Source of the DNA: Ignavibacteriales bacterium
Lineage (GTDB): Bacteria > Bacteroidota > Ignavibacteria > Ignavibacteriales > Melioribacteraceae
Direction: 5' to 3'
Assembly: GCA_026390775.1 (NCBI GenBank)
Contig: JAPLFF010000006.1
Location: forward strand, 17,976-81,975
Length of the DNA stretch: 64,000 bases
Positions within the stretch are counted from its first letter, which is position 1; each line of letters opens with the position of its first letter. This document shows, piece by piece, positions 44,502 through 53,697 of the stretch. The notes under the pieces were generated by a model, which saw only the letters and a program-made list of their open reading frames with translations, searched no databases and was not told the origin of the DNA. The translations under genes and the position numbers were made by a program.

Positions 44502-46094
44502 TTATTTATTAAACTCTCTAATAATTTTTTGAATTTCATCTTCGCTAATCCCGCTTCCCAAAAGAGCGCTATTCTTCTCGCTAACAGATTTTCTGCTTAC
44601 ATTTCCTAAAGGATTAGTTGAAGGATTTCCTGCTCGAGCGCGTAATCGTTCTTCAATCTGCTTAGTAAAATTTCCTTCTCGATAAGAACTTTTTGTATTT
44701 ATCTCGGAAGGAAGATCAAAGGAAGTTACACAATTGCCTGGATTAACCGGCCGAATTTCAAAAGCAAGAGTTTTCACATTCATTAAATGCTTAGCTGTTA
44801 CGTTCTCAGATATAATAGAACCGCCCCATGTTCCAGGACCAAGTGTCATTGAAGGCATTAATCCGGTTGTATATCCTACAGCCCCAACTGATGCAGGTGT
44901 ATTAACTACAATTCTAAATGCCGGTTTTTCAAGAGCAAATTTCATAATTATTTCTTTATCATTGGAATGAATCGCCATTGTGTGACCGATTCCTCCGAAC
45001 TCTAATAATTCTATTGAACGATGACAACCTTCTAACCAACCGTCTACGGTATAGAAAGCCAGCATAGGAGAAAGTTTTTCTATTGATAACGGTTCATCTT
45101 TTCCTACATGTTCACATTCAGCAATAAGAACAGTTGTATTATCCGGAACACTGAATCCGGCATAGTTTGCTATCCATGACGCAGGTTTGCCGACAATCTC
45201 TGCATTTAGTTTTGCGCCTCGTGCAACTTTATTTTCTAATTTTTTCTTTTCTTCGGCGTTTACAAAATAACAACCGATTCTTTTTGCTTCATCAATTACT
45301 TTTTCTCTTAAAGATCTGTCAACAATCATCGCTTGTTCGGATGAACAGAGTGTTCCATTATCGAATGTAGTTCCATAGACAATATCTGCAACAGCCTTTT
45401 GATAATTTGCAGTTCGTTCTATGAAAGCAGGAACATTTCCGCTGCCCACGCCATAAGCGGGTGTGCCAGAACTATAAGCGGCGTGAACCATTGGCATTCC
45501 TCCGGTTGCAAGAATTACTGCAACGTTTTTATCCTTCATTAATGCATCGGTACCTTCAAGAGTTGGAATGCTTAAACACTGAATTAATCCTTTTGGCGCC
45601 CCGGCTTTTTCTGCGGCTTCTGAAACAACACGCAAAGCTTCAGTTGTACATTTTAATGCTTTGGGGTGAGGAGAGACAACAATTCCGTTTCTGCACTTTA
45701 GAGATATTATTGCTTTGAACATTGCTGTTGAAGTCGGATTAGTTGAAGGAACTAATGCTGCAACAACTCCCATCGGTTCAGCTATCTTTAAAATTTTTCC
45801 ATTCTTTTGTATATCTATAACTCCAACAGTTTTCAAATCTTTTATGGATTCCCAAACATCTTTTGTGCCGAATTGATTTTTTATTGTTTTGTCTGCTACT
45901 TTACCAAATCCCGTTTCTTCGTGAGCTAATTGAGCAAGATGTTCTGCTTCTTTGTATCCGGCATCAGCCATTGCTTTAACAATTTTATCTACTTGTTCTT
46001 GATTATAATGTTTGAATTCGAGTTGTGCTTCTTTTGCTTTAGCTGCTAATGTACGCGCTTCTTGGATGGATTGAAGATCTTTATCGAAGTTCAT
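44502..46094 (-). CDS. CoA-acylating aldehyde dehydrogenase (EutE/PduP-like) with C-terminal tail
   Basis: An NAD-dependent aldehyde dehydrogenase of about 530 residues that oxidises acetaldehyde or propionaldehyde to acyl-CoA. The nucleotide-binding region (VAALVPSTNPTSTAMFK) and the catalytic cysteine in FDNGTLCSSEQAM are clear. ATG at 46094 (MNFDKDLQSIQEA) is preferred over 46142. After the catalytic domain, a linker (NPLGNVSRKSVSEKNS) and a short amphipathic helix (SEDEIQKIIREFNK) form a tail like those that target enzymes to bacterial microcompartments. No shell genes are adjacent; a lone EutN is at 62611. Confidence 0.87.
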   Translation of the reverse strand: MNFDKDLQSIQEARTLAAKAKEAQLEFKHYNQEQVDKIVKAMADAGYKEAEHLAQLAHEETGFGKVADKTIKNQFGTKDVWESIKDLKTVGVIDIQKNGKILKIAEPMGVVAALVPSTNPTSTAMFKAIISLKCRNGIVVSPHPKALKCTTEALRVVSEAAEKAGAPKGLIQCLSIPTLEGTDALMKDKNVAVILATGGMPMVHAAYSSGTPAYGVGSGNVPAFIERTANYQKAVADIVYGTTFDNGTLCSSEQAMIVDRSLREKVIDEAKRIGCYFVNAEEKKKLENKVARGAKLNAEIVGKPASWIANYAGFSVPDNTTVLIAECEHVGKDEPLSIEKLSPMLAFYTVDGWLEGCHRSIELLEFGGIGHTMAIHSNDKEIIMKFALEKPAFRIVVNTPASVGAVGYTTGLMPSMTLGPGTWGGSIISENVTAKHLMNVKTLAFEIRPVNPGNCVTSFDLPSEINTKSSYREGNFTKQIEERLRARAGNPSTNPLGNVSRKSVSEKNSALLGSGISEDEIQKIIREFNK

Positions 46095-46118
46095 TTTACG
46101 TCCGTTCTTTTTACTAAC

Positions 46119-46149
46119 TAAATATAAAGAGAGAGGGGACAAACTTCAA
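46119..46149 (-). promoter_or_regulatory. Candidate promoter for the aldehyde dehydrogenase gene
   Basis: On the minus strand TATATTTA (46119-46126, one mismatch to TAnnTTTG) is preceded by a 20-base spacer and TTG (46147-46149). It lies 25 bases before the chosen ATG and supports the start at 46094 over 46142, which would fall upstream of the transcript start. Confidence 0.4.
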
Positions 46150-46173
46150 TTATACATTTTTGTCGAAAGGTGT

Positions 46174-46932
46174 CTACTTAAAAAATTCTCTTAAATTCTG
46201 GAATCCGCTTTTGCTTACGGGTAATTTTTTCCCATCAGTGAGTAAAATTTGGTACGATTCTTTTTCTAACAATTCAATTTGTTTTATGGAAGAAAGTTTT
46301 ACGATGTATGAACGATGAATCCGCAAAAAATTTTTTGGGTCAAGATTCTCTTCAAAATATTTCATTGTTTTTTGTTTTAGAAAATTTCCCTTCTCTGTAT
46401 AAAACATTGTGTAATCATCCTGTGCTTCAATGTACCTGATTGCCTCAATTGGTATGATCTGTATTTTTTGTCCGCTCTTAATAATTACTCTGTCCAAAAA
46501 TTCATTTCGTTTTTCAACTGATTTAACAAGACCGTCTAATTCTTGTTTTACGGGAGGAATATTTGTAATCAGTTTAATTGCTTTGTTCAGAGCTTCGGCA
46601 AATCGAACTTCAGAAAAAGGTTTGAGAAGATAATCCGTAGCGTTCACTTCAAAAGCTTTAAGCGCGTATTGATCGAAAGCGGTGGTGAAAATAATTACTG
46701 GCGGTTCTTCCAATATTTCGAGCATCTCAAAACCGGTAAGCTTTGGCATTTGGATATCAAGAAAAATTAAATCCGGTTTTTGTTCATTGATCTGTTTTAT
46801 TCCTTCAAAACCATCCGAACACTCTGCGACGAGTTCAACATTATCAAATTTTTTTAAGTAGCTGCTTATTATTTCTCTGGCAAGTTTCTCATCATCAATA
46901 ATAATTACTTTGATTTTTTTATTTGTCGTCAT
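46174..46932 (-). CDS. LytTR-type response regulator
   Basis: A 252-residue response regulator. The receiver domain has the acidic pair (IIDDEKLAR), phospho-acceptor aspartate in LIFLDIQMPKLTG and lysine in LLKPFSEVRF. The C-terminal LytTR DNA-binding domain (about 150-250) includes VIIKSGQKIQIIP and FLRIHRSYIV. Phosphorylation by the histidine kinase encoded four bases upstream should alter transcription of envelope genes, perhaps of the LiaF-like genes in the same operon. The target sites are not visible. Confidence 0.93.
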   Translation of the reverse strand: MTTNKKIKVIIIDDEKLAREIISSYLKKFDNVELVAECSDGFEGIKQINEQKPDLIFLDIQMPKLTGFEMLEILEEPPVIIFTTAFDQYALKAFEVNATDYLLKPFSEVRFAEALNKAIKLITNIPPVKQELDGLVKSVEKRNEFLDRVIIKSGQKIQIIPIEAIRYIEAQDDYTMFYTEKGNFLKQKTMKYFEENLDPKNFLRIHRSYIVKLSSIKQIELLEKESYQILLTDGKKLPVSKSGFQNLREFFK

Positions 46933-46936
46933 AAAC

Positions 46937-47983
46937 TCAAACCGGTATATATAAATTAACTCTGAATAAATTATTTAATTTTTCCACCTTAACAAGATTG
47001 TCCTGGTTGTAAATTAATTTTAATCTGTTCTTAATATTTTTTATTCCAATGCCTTCACCTTTTCTCGGAACTGATTCGGGATCAAAATCATTTTCAACCG
47101 TTATTTTAAAATAACCGTTTTCCATTCCGCACATAAGTTTAATAATCACTTTATCAAGACTTTCATAAACGCCATGTTTGATCGCATTTTCAAAAAGCGG
47201 CTGAAGAATCATACTTGGAACTTCAAGTTCTTTGCATTCCTGTTTAACTTCTTCAATAAATTCAAACTTATCTGCAAAACGAACCTTCTCAATATCAAGA
47301 TACAGTTTTGCGTTATTTATTTCCTCGCTTAATTTATTCTTTTGTTTTTCATTTTTCGAGAGAGTGCTTCTAAGAAACGCTGAAAGTTTAATGGTCATCT
47401 CTTGAGCTTGAGTAGGATTCGATAACGTAAGCGAGCTTATCGAATTCAAACTGTTGAAAATGAAATGAGGATTGATCTGATACTTCAGCGTTTTTAATTC
47501 CGCTTCTTTTACAAGAGCATTTAGTTCAACTTCTCTTAAGAGCTTCTCCTGGAAATTATTGTAATATATAATTACATAATCAACAGCAATAATTACTGTG
47601 TAGTAAAGTATTCCGATTAAAAATCTCCACACTAAAGATTTTAAAAGAAATTCAGGATAAATACTTTTTCCGGTGATAATATTGCTCATAATATAATAAC
47701 CGGCAAGAATCCATAAACCGGATGTAATAACAGCCGCTGCAATATGATTTAGAAATATCTTAACGGCATTATAATTTTCCAGCGAATTAAAACTAACTGT
47801 ATACCAGAGACTAATTCCCAATAATTGATAGATCAGATTAAAGACAGCACTATCAAGCAGAGCAGTCAGAATTGGAATATTCAAAAAAAAGTTTAATACA
47901 CTTACTTGAACTAAAAAAATGAAAAACCAAACAACAAAATATGTAGCTAAAACTTTTTTATTGCTAATAAATGGATTTATCAT
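46937..47983 (-). CDS. LytS-like sensor histidine kinase (His_kinase family PF06580)
   Basis: A 348-residue membrane sensor kinase. The N-terminal half has four predicted helices (about 12-35, 45-65, 80-105, 118-145). The H-box is YQINPHFIFNSLNSISSL (histidine about residue 173), and the ATP-binding domain has LQPLFENAIKHG and GEGIGIKNIKNRL. It lacks an extracytoplasmic sensor domain, so it probably senses the membrane or its LiaF-like neighbours. It is encoded between those proteins and its LytTR partner. Confidence 0.92.
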   Translation of the reverse strand: MINPFISNKKVLATYFVVWFFIFLVQVSVLNFFLNIPILTALLDSAVFNLIYQLLGISLWYTVSFNSLENYNAVKIFLNHIAAAVITSGLWILAGYYIMSNIITGKSIYPEFLLKSLVWRFLIGILYYTVIIAVDYVIIYYNNFQEKLLREVELNALVKEAELKTLKYQINPHFIFNSLNSISSLTLSNPTQAQEMTIKLSAFLRSTLSKNEKQKNKLSEEINNAKLYLDIEKVRFADKFEFIEEVKQECKELEVPSMILQPLFENAIKHGVYESLDKVIIKLMCGMENGYFKITVENDFDPESVPRKGEGIGIKNIKNRLKLIYNQDNLVKVEKLNNLFRVNLYIPV

Positions 47984-47995
47984 TCCTTACTCAAA

Positions 47996-48721
47996 TTAAT
48001 TAGTTATTTGTCCACTTCCGAAAATATTTGAACCTCTGATTACCAATACTCCTTCGCTTTTTCCCATTTCTTCTAAATTTATAAACCGCTTATCGTTGAA
48101 TCCGCCAAAAATGGAACTCTCATTAATTAATACCTTCCAATTTTGAGGTACTCGGATTTTAGCTTCGCCAAAAATAATATCCACTTCAAGTATATTATTG
48201 CCTGTTGCAAGTTTTGAATCATTCAAATCTAGTTTTAGAGTTCCAAAAACGATAGAAATCTTGCCGCCTTTAAAATTTTCAGAATGGATGATTTTATTAC
48301 ATGAAGTAAATACACAAGTCTCGTCTATAATATCTTGAGAGTATTCGGTTCCTTGAGTTTGTGTTGATCCAACATTGAATTGAGTGCTGTGCACATGTAA
48401 CGGTCCTCTTCTTTTTAATATCAGCCAGAGACCAATAACTAATAATATAAGCGGCCAGAGATCGCCAAAATCAAAATCGAAAAAAAATGGAATATAATGC
48501 CGTGCAGTTCCAAACAAACCGATTATTAAAAAGATGTATCCCGCTAAACTGTTTTTGTGATTAATTAGAATTACTATGCCGAGAATAAGAAAGATAGTAT
48601 GCCATGAGAAAATTGCATGACGCATATCGAACCAGAAAAAATTCAAATTATCTAGGAAGAATAAACTTCCAAGAGCAATTAAAATTATTCCAAGCCAGAT
48701 TCTTCTATTTGATGTTTGCAT
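47996..48721 (-). CDS. LiaF-like membrane protein, paralogue 2
   Basis: A 241-residue protein; ATG at 48721 (MQTSNRRIWLG) has a strong AAGGAG site, so the longer frame to 48763 is rejected. It has about four N-terminal membrane helices (LGIILIALGSLFFLDNL and three more) and a C-terminal beta-helix-like domain resembling the LiaF C-terminal region (FKGGKISIVFGTLKLDLNDSKLATGNNILEVDIIFGEAKIRVP in segments). It is a paralogue of the gene just upstream. LiaF proteins restrain a cell-envelope stress kinase, which fits the kinase gene 12 bases downstream. Confidence 0.8.
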   Translation of the reverse strand: MQTSNRRIWLGIILIALGSLFFLDNLNFFWFDMRHAIFSWHTIFLILGIVILINHKNSLAGYIFLIIGLFGTARHYIPFFFDFDFGDLWPLILLVIGLWLILKRRGPLHVHSTQFNVGSTQTQGTEYSQDIIDETCVFTSCNKIIHSENFKGGKISIVFGTLKLDLNDSKLATGNNILEVDIIFGEAKIRVPQNWKVLINESSIFGGFNDKRFINLEEMGKSEGVLVIRGSNIFGSGQITN

Positions 48722-48731
48722 TGTAAACTCC

Positions 48732-49412
48732 TTAAAAAATTGTTTTGATTTCGCCGCCGCCAAAAAGAACGATTCCTTTTATCAACAATTTTCTTCCTTC
48801 TTGAATTTTTTTGTTGGGGTCTTTCATTCTTTTATCTCCAAATCCTCCGAAGATTGGAAGTACATCAAGTTCAACATTCCAATCCGATGGAACAATTAAC
48901 GTGGTTCCTCCGAACACTGCAGTTATTTCAATATTGTTTTCACCTTCTGCAAGTTTGGAATTAGCCAAATTGATTTCGGAACCGCCAAAGATTGAAACAA
49001 TATTTCCACCTTTAAAATTATCTGAGTTAACAATTTTTGAACTGCCGCCGAAGATACTGATACTTTCAACATAATCATTACTGTTTTTTGATTGTCCGGC
49101 ATCAGTAGATTCTGTTGAATGTCTGAAATTTCCTTTTCTGCCGAAGATTATATAGAGACCGACTAAAACTAAAAGTAACGGCCAGAGTTCAGGGATCAGA
49201 TTAAATAAACCGATTGCCATAAGAACAACGCCTGCTGTTTTATTTCTGGAAAGAAAAAAGAAAAGCAATCCGATCAGAATGAAAAAATATTCCCATGTAA
49301 AATATTCGTAAGGAAAATCCAGTATATCATAATTGCGCATGACGAACAATCCGCCGAGTATAATCAGCAGAATTCCGATTATTACACGCCCGTGAAGTTT
49401 TGGTGTTTCCAT
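48732..49412 (-). CDS. LiaF-like membrane protein, paralogue 1
   Basis: A 226-residue protein with N-terminal helices (VIIGILLIILGGLFVMRNY; EYFFILIGLLFFFLS; plus two more) and a C-terminal domain of short beta-strands. Repeating patterns are IFGGSSKIVNSDNFKGGN, IFGGSEINLANSKLAEGENN and VFGGTTLIVP. ATG at 49412 is chosen because GGAGG precedes it. The four-gene order LiaF-like, LiaF-like, kinase, regulator suggests an envelope-stress sensing module. An exact -7 element lies at 49454-49461. Confidence 0.8.
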   Translation of the reverse strand: METPKLHGRVIIGILLIILGGLFVMRNYDILDFPYEYFTWEYFFILIGLLFFFLSRNKTAGVVLMAIGLFNLIPELWPLLLVLVGLYIIFGRKGNFRHSTESTDAGQSKNSNDYVESISIFGGSSKIVNSDNFKGGNIVSIFGGSEINLANSKLAEGENNIEITAVFGGTTLIVPSDWNVELDVLPIFGGFGDKRMKDPNKKIQEGRKLLIKGIVLFGGGEIKTIF

Positions 49413-49453
49413 TTTATCCTCCAATAATTTTTTGTTTCTACTTATTCTGACGG

Positions 49454-49461
49454 CAAAGATA
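49454..49461 (-). promoter_or_regulatory. Candidate -7 element (TATCTTTG) for the LiaF-kinase-regulator operon
   Basis: An exact TAnnTTTG on the minus strand, about 42 bases before the ATG at 49412. No TTTG was found at the -33 distance. Confidence 0.4.
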
Positions 49462-49542
49462 AACGGTAGTTACGATTTTTTAGATAGGAAATCGGCGAAC
49501 GGCGGAAAATTATCGGTGAGTGCAGGATGTATTCCACTATTC

Positions 49543-51339
49543 TTATTTAACTACTATCATTTTTTTTGTTTCTTGAAAATTTCGACCAAGTATACTATAT
49601 GTTTCTAAAGTATAGAAGTATACTCCACTTGATAAACTTTTGGGACTCCAATTTATTTTATAATTATCCTTCGAAAGAGTTTTTTCTAACAAACGATCAA
49701 CAACTTCTCCTAGAAGGTTAGAAATTGTTAATGTAACATAACTTTCAGTAGATAAATGAAAATTAATAATAGTAGAACTATTAAATGGGTTAGGATAATT
49801 TTGATAAAGTACCGTAGACTCTAAAAAATTATCTTTCATAAAATCAATAGAGACGGATTTCAATACAGGAGATTCGCCATTCTTCTTCGAGTTAAAGTAC
49901 GCTTGATATTGTAAATATCTATCCCCGTTGTGAATAGAATTTATAGATTGACCTTCTTTAATGGTATAAAAATCATTTTCATTTATTGGACCATACCACT
50001 TCTTTTTATCTAAATCATAATCCATTTCTGATGATCGTATTTTAAATTTAATTGCTGTATTTGTGGTTGTGGAGTCTTCCCAAGATAGGTCTAAATATTT
50101 TGTTTTAAGATTTTTAGTATCAAGAATTACGGAAGTTAAGATGCCTTCTTTAACTTCAGAAAATTTCCATTGGTTCTGATATTTTTTTATAATTGGTCGA
50201 CCATCATCTCCCCATGCGCCTCCCCATGCTTTCCAAGTTACCCAAAAGAGTTTATTTTTATAATAAACAAAGGGATAGTCATTAGTTTGAAAGTGTGTGG
50301 CGTTGACTCGAAAGTTTTTTCCAATTTTTGATAAAGAAGAATCAAAACACTGGGCATAAATATTATACCTACCATTAATATCAAGAATTGGATTTGTATC
50401 TCTATAGTCTGTCCATATGACTAAAAGTAATGAATTGTCATCCAAACATATAATAGACTCACCTTGCCAATGCTGAGCATTATCATCTCCTACTTTAATA
50501 ACGGGAGAGATTGAGTTACTTTTTTTATCGAATTTCTTTAAATAAAGTTGACCATTAAAATCATCAACTGATTGATATGCTTCCCATGTTATTATAAAGG
50601 TGTTATCCGAAAGTTTAATAAATGTATTAACATGCTCATATTTAGAAATGGTTTCCTGATTTAATTGGAATTTATTTCCAACGACATTTCCCCAAATATC
50701 AATGCGTTGTACGAACATTTTTTGACCACCATCTGGGCTAAAATCAGTGCAAATAAGCCAAAATGTATTATCATAATTATTTCCCATAACAATCGGCCAA
50801 TAACTCAGTTTCGGATTAACATTTATCTTAAAATTTTTTCCAATTCTCGCTGATCCATCCTTTATTACTTGAGCATAAATAATAAGTTCATTTCCACTAA
50901 TAGTATTTTCGACAACTTTCCAAATAACTAGAAAATATCCGCTATTAAGAAAATCAAATCTAACCTCATCGTCTGTGAAAAAAGAATCAACACTGTAATT
51001 ATTATTAATTATTAAAGGAGCTTCTATTGCTACAAAATTACTGTCGTATTCTTGGACATATACATTTTTGTCTTTGATATAAGCGTTATAGTAACGTCCC
51101 TTGTAGTAAATAAATTTTTTGGGAAAGTAATTAACTTCATAATCAGGATAAACTTTCTTTAATGGGAGATCAAGCTGAATCTCACCGTCTGACTCTTCTG
51201 TTACTCTTAAATTATTTAAGGAAAAGCTTGTAAAATCGTTTACTGTTGTAGTTTTCCATGTCTGGATTGTTTGGCAATTAATAGTAAATGAAAAGTTTGT
51301 AAATAGATATGTAAAAACAAAAAGATTATACTTTGACAT
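49543..51339 (-). CDS. Secreted propeller-like protein with T9SS type A sorting domain
   Basis: A 598-residue exported protein. A signal segment is followed by a long beta-rich region (about 50-510) built from degenerate repeats such as VIWTDYRDTNPILDINGRYN and IYAQCFDSSLSKIGKNFRVN, which look like beta-propeller blades. The C-terminus (about 510-598) is a type A T9SS sorting domain with YQNYPNPFNSSTIINF and SGVYFYTLE. It should be attached to or released from the cell surface. No enzymatic motif was seen. A GGGG ribosome site precedes the ATG. Confidence 0.78.
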   Translation of the reverse strand: MSKYNLFVFTYLFTNFSFTINCQTIQTWKTTTVNDFTSFSLNNLRVTEESDGEIQLDLPLKKVYPDYEVNYFPKKFIYYKGRYYNAYIKDKNVYVQEYDSNFVAIEAPLIINNNYSVDSFFTDDEVRFDFLNSGYFLVIWKVVENTISGNELIIYAQVIKDGSARIGKNFKINVNPKLSYWPIVMGNNYDNTFWLICTDFSPDGGQKMFVQRIDIWGNVVGNKFQLNQETISKYEHVNTFIKLSDNTFIITWEAYQSVDDFNGQLYLKKFDKKSNSISPVIKVGDDNAQHWQGESIICLDDNSLLLVIWTDYRDTNPILDINGRYNIYAQCFDSSLSKIGKNFRVNATHFQTNDYPFVYYKNKLFWVTWKAWGGAWGDDGRPIIKKYQNQWKFSEVKEGILTSVILDTKNLKTKYLDLSWEDSTTTNTAIKFKIRSSEMDYDLDKKKWYGPINENDFYTIKEGQSINSIHNGDRYLQYQAYFNSKKNGESPVLKSVSIDFMKDNFLESTVLYQNYPNPFNSSTIINFHLSTESYVTLTISNLLGEVVDRLLEKTLSKDNYKINWSPKSLSSGVYFYTLETYSILGRNFQETKKMIVVK

Positions 51340-51534
51340 TTCCCCTCACTAAGAAGTATAAGATAATTAGTGTGCTAAGAAACTAAACAGCGATAAATTT
51401 GAACTACATCTCCTATATATATTACAATATATTTTATTAAATCGAAATTCAATTCCAAAGTGCTCTATTTTACTTTGAAACTGTTTATTCTTATTATAAA
51501 TTTTAATCAGGCTTTTTGTTCACAATAATTTTTT

Positions 51535-52227
51535 TCACTGTTTAAGACAATGTTTGGAGATTATCTCGCAGAAGATAGAAGAATCATCCACTTCTTCTAA
51601 GTTCACAATGACATTATCAATATCAGAAGTCAATGCTTTGAACTGATCTATTCCAACAGTGGTTGCGGTAAATCCATCTTTACAAACAATATTACCGTTG
51701 ATGGTTTTTTCATAATCTATTTCACCAAGTAATCCGTTATCAGATTGTAATCGGAACCATTCCAATCGGTCATTCCAAGATTTTTCTGAATAGCTCGAGA
51801 AAAGAACTATTCCGTTAGGCTTAGTTACGCGTAGACTTTCAAGGATTAATTCTTTTTGATTAACATGAAAAGCAGAAATGCCATTTTGTATGCAGACAAC
51901 GACATCAAAAATATTATTTGGAAATGAAAGTTGAACTGCATTCATTTGTGCAAGCGAGCAATTTGAAATTTTACTCAGCGTTTCTTTTCCAAGAAGTAAG
52001 CTGGAAAGTGAAGTATCAATCCCGAAAACAGATTTTGCTTTTTTAGCAAGTGAAGGAAGAATACGGCCGTAACCGCAGCCGAGTTCTAAAACTAAATCAT
52101 GAGTTTGAATTTTTTGCAAGACATGATTTATTTCCGCTTCAAAATATTGTTTAACTCTAACGGGGGCTATTTCATAAACACGTTCTAATCTCTTAGCTGA
52201 AAGTTTATCTGAGTAATAGTCTTTCAT
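51535..52227 (-). CDS. Class I SAM-dependent methyltransferase
   Basis: A 230-residue methyltransferase with a Rossmann fold. Motif I is LVLELGCGYGRILPSLA (about 45-60), followed by VFGIDTSLSSL and VVVCIQNGISAF. The N-terminal helix (VYEIAPVRVKQYFEAEIN) is typical of the Methyltransf_11/25 group acting on small molecules. It starts 20 bases after the RmuC-like gene and may be co-transcribed with it. The substrate cannot be inferred. Confidence 0.82.
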   Translation of the reverse strand: MKDYYSDKLSAKRLERVYEIAPVRVKQYFEAEINHVLQKIQTHDLVLELGCGYGRILPSLAKKAKSVFGIDTSLSSLLLGKETLSKISNCSLAQMNAVQLSFPNNIFDVVVCIQNGISAFHVNQKELILESLRVTKPNGIVLFSSYSEKSWNDRLEWFRLQSDNGLLGEIDYEKTINGNIVCKDGFTATTVGIDQFKALTSDIDNVIVNLEEVDDSSIFCEIISKHCLKQ

Positions 52228-52247
52228 GAAAAGTGCAGTCTAAAAAT

Positions 52248-53582
52248 CTATTCGATTAATTTTGTTTGTTCATTTATTATCAGTTCTTGAATGTTAATAG
52301 TTCTTATTTCTTTTGCTTCAATTTCTTTGCGAATTTTTAAGCTATCAGCCTCTAATTCCTTGTTCGAAATTAATTTTGCTCTTTTCTCTTGAGGTGGATT
52401 CAACTTCTCAGATTTTTCATATTCAATAACTTTTTCTAAAACATCATGTGGTAAATCTGATTCACATTTTGAAAGAATTTCTAAAAACTGACGTTCAAAG
52501 AATTGATCAATCTGAATCCTTCGCTTGGTCATATGAGCAAACTTTCCGATAACTCTACAAATATTGTCACGCTCTTCTGGACTCAATTGTTCAACAAACT
52601 CATATTCCTCTATTTTTTTAAGACTTAGTATGATCGGCTCTATAGAATCTAATGTTACAACATAAACATTGTAATCTGCCATATTAAATGAAAATTGATG
52701 AATAATTTCAACGGTATTTGAGGGAATGACTAGAAAGATATCTTTCTTTACATTCTCTTCTTTTACATATTTTTTCACAGATTCTGTTTGTGCTTTAATG
52801 TAAGTAGCAAAGTTGTTCAAATCATCAGAAGCAGGGCTCTTTGCATCAAAAATAACAAACTCTTCCGCAATTTTAATTGTGTTATCAGGACTTCCTTTAA
52901 ATGGAACTTTGTCTATATACATAATGGTATGGTCTTGACAAATTCTTTTAATTTCTTTTTTAACATTCTCTTGATGATTTGACCAAGTTTCTTTTAGATT
53001 ATTTATTCTTTCAATTTCGACCAAATGCTTTTCTTCAATTTCTTTGATGCGCTCGTTTTGTATTTGGTCCTTAATTGAATTAAGTGTAGAAATGTCTTTT
53101 TCGTATTTGTTAATTCTATCAGTTTCGGTTTGCTTAAAAATTGTATTCTCTTTCTTTAGTTGCGAATTTTCTAGAATTAGCTGATCGCTTCTATCTTTTT
53201 GTAATAATAATCCTTTATCAAGATCGTTAATTTTAATTGCTGAAAGTCTGATTGTTTCATCCATTGAGGCTACTGAGGATTTTGAATTCGAAAGTTCTTC
53301 CCTTGAAATGTCAAGTTTTTCATTGAGGGTTTCTAGCTGACTATTCAGCTTTACGTTTTCTGTCTTGTTATATTCAACATCTTTCTTTAATAATTCAATC
53401 TGATTTTTTGCTTGTTTAGCTTCATCAGACACTTGATTGAAGGATTTTGTAAATGAACCGAATTCTTCATATGCATCATAACTTAGATTTCTAATCTGTC
53501 TCCAACTGAAAAGTCTTTGCCATAGACTAATGTTTTTTATTCTGTCAAAGAAAAGGTTCATTTTTTCAAAATTTGGATTCAA
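52248..53582 (-). CDS. RmuC-like protein (coiled coil plus predicted nuclease domain)
   Basis: A 444-residue protein. A long coiled coil (about 45-200, KNQIELLKKDVEYNKTENVK and further heptads) precedes a domain like the RmuC nuclease core: YIDKVPFKGSPDNTIKI, then FVIFDAKSP with the D-A-K of a PD-(D/E)xK site. RmuC limits DNA inversions and affects recombination. The fit is partial: there is no N-terminal membrane anchor, and the C-terminal 100 residues are divergent. A more general coiled-coil nuclease is the alternative. Confidence 0.6.
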   Translation of the reverse strand: MNPNFEKMNLFFDRIKNISLWQRLFSWRQIRNLSYDAYEEFGSFTKSFNQVSDEAKQAKNQIELLKKDVEYNKTENVKLNSQLETLNEKLDISREELSNSKSSVASMDETIRLSAIKINDLDKGLLLQKDRSDQLILENSQLKKENTIFKQTETDRINKYEKDISTLNSIKDQIQNERIKEIEEKHLVEIERINNLKETWSNHQENVKKEIKRICQDHTIMYIDKVPFKGSPDNTIKIAEEFVIFDAKSPASDDLNNFATYIKAQTESVKKYVKEENVKKDIFLVIPSNTVEIIHQFSFNMADYNVYVVTLDSIEPIILSLKKIEEYEFVEQLSPEERDNICRVIGKFAHMTKRRIQIDQFFERQFLEILSKCESDLPHDVLEKVIEYEKSEKLNPPQEKRAKLISNKELEADSLKIRKEIEAKEIRTINIQELIINEQTKLIE

Positions 53583-53697
53583 CTTAGTTACCTTAAAATT
53601 ATTAGATCAAATTACTAAGTCTTATTTATCAAATATTTTGTTATTCAGCAAATCAATTATTTCATAATTTTAGGGTGTCTTTCTAGGATAAACCAAA

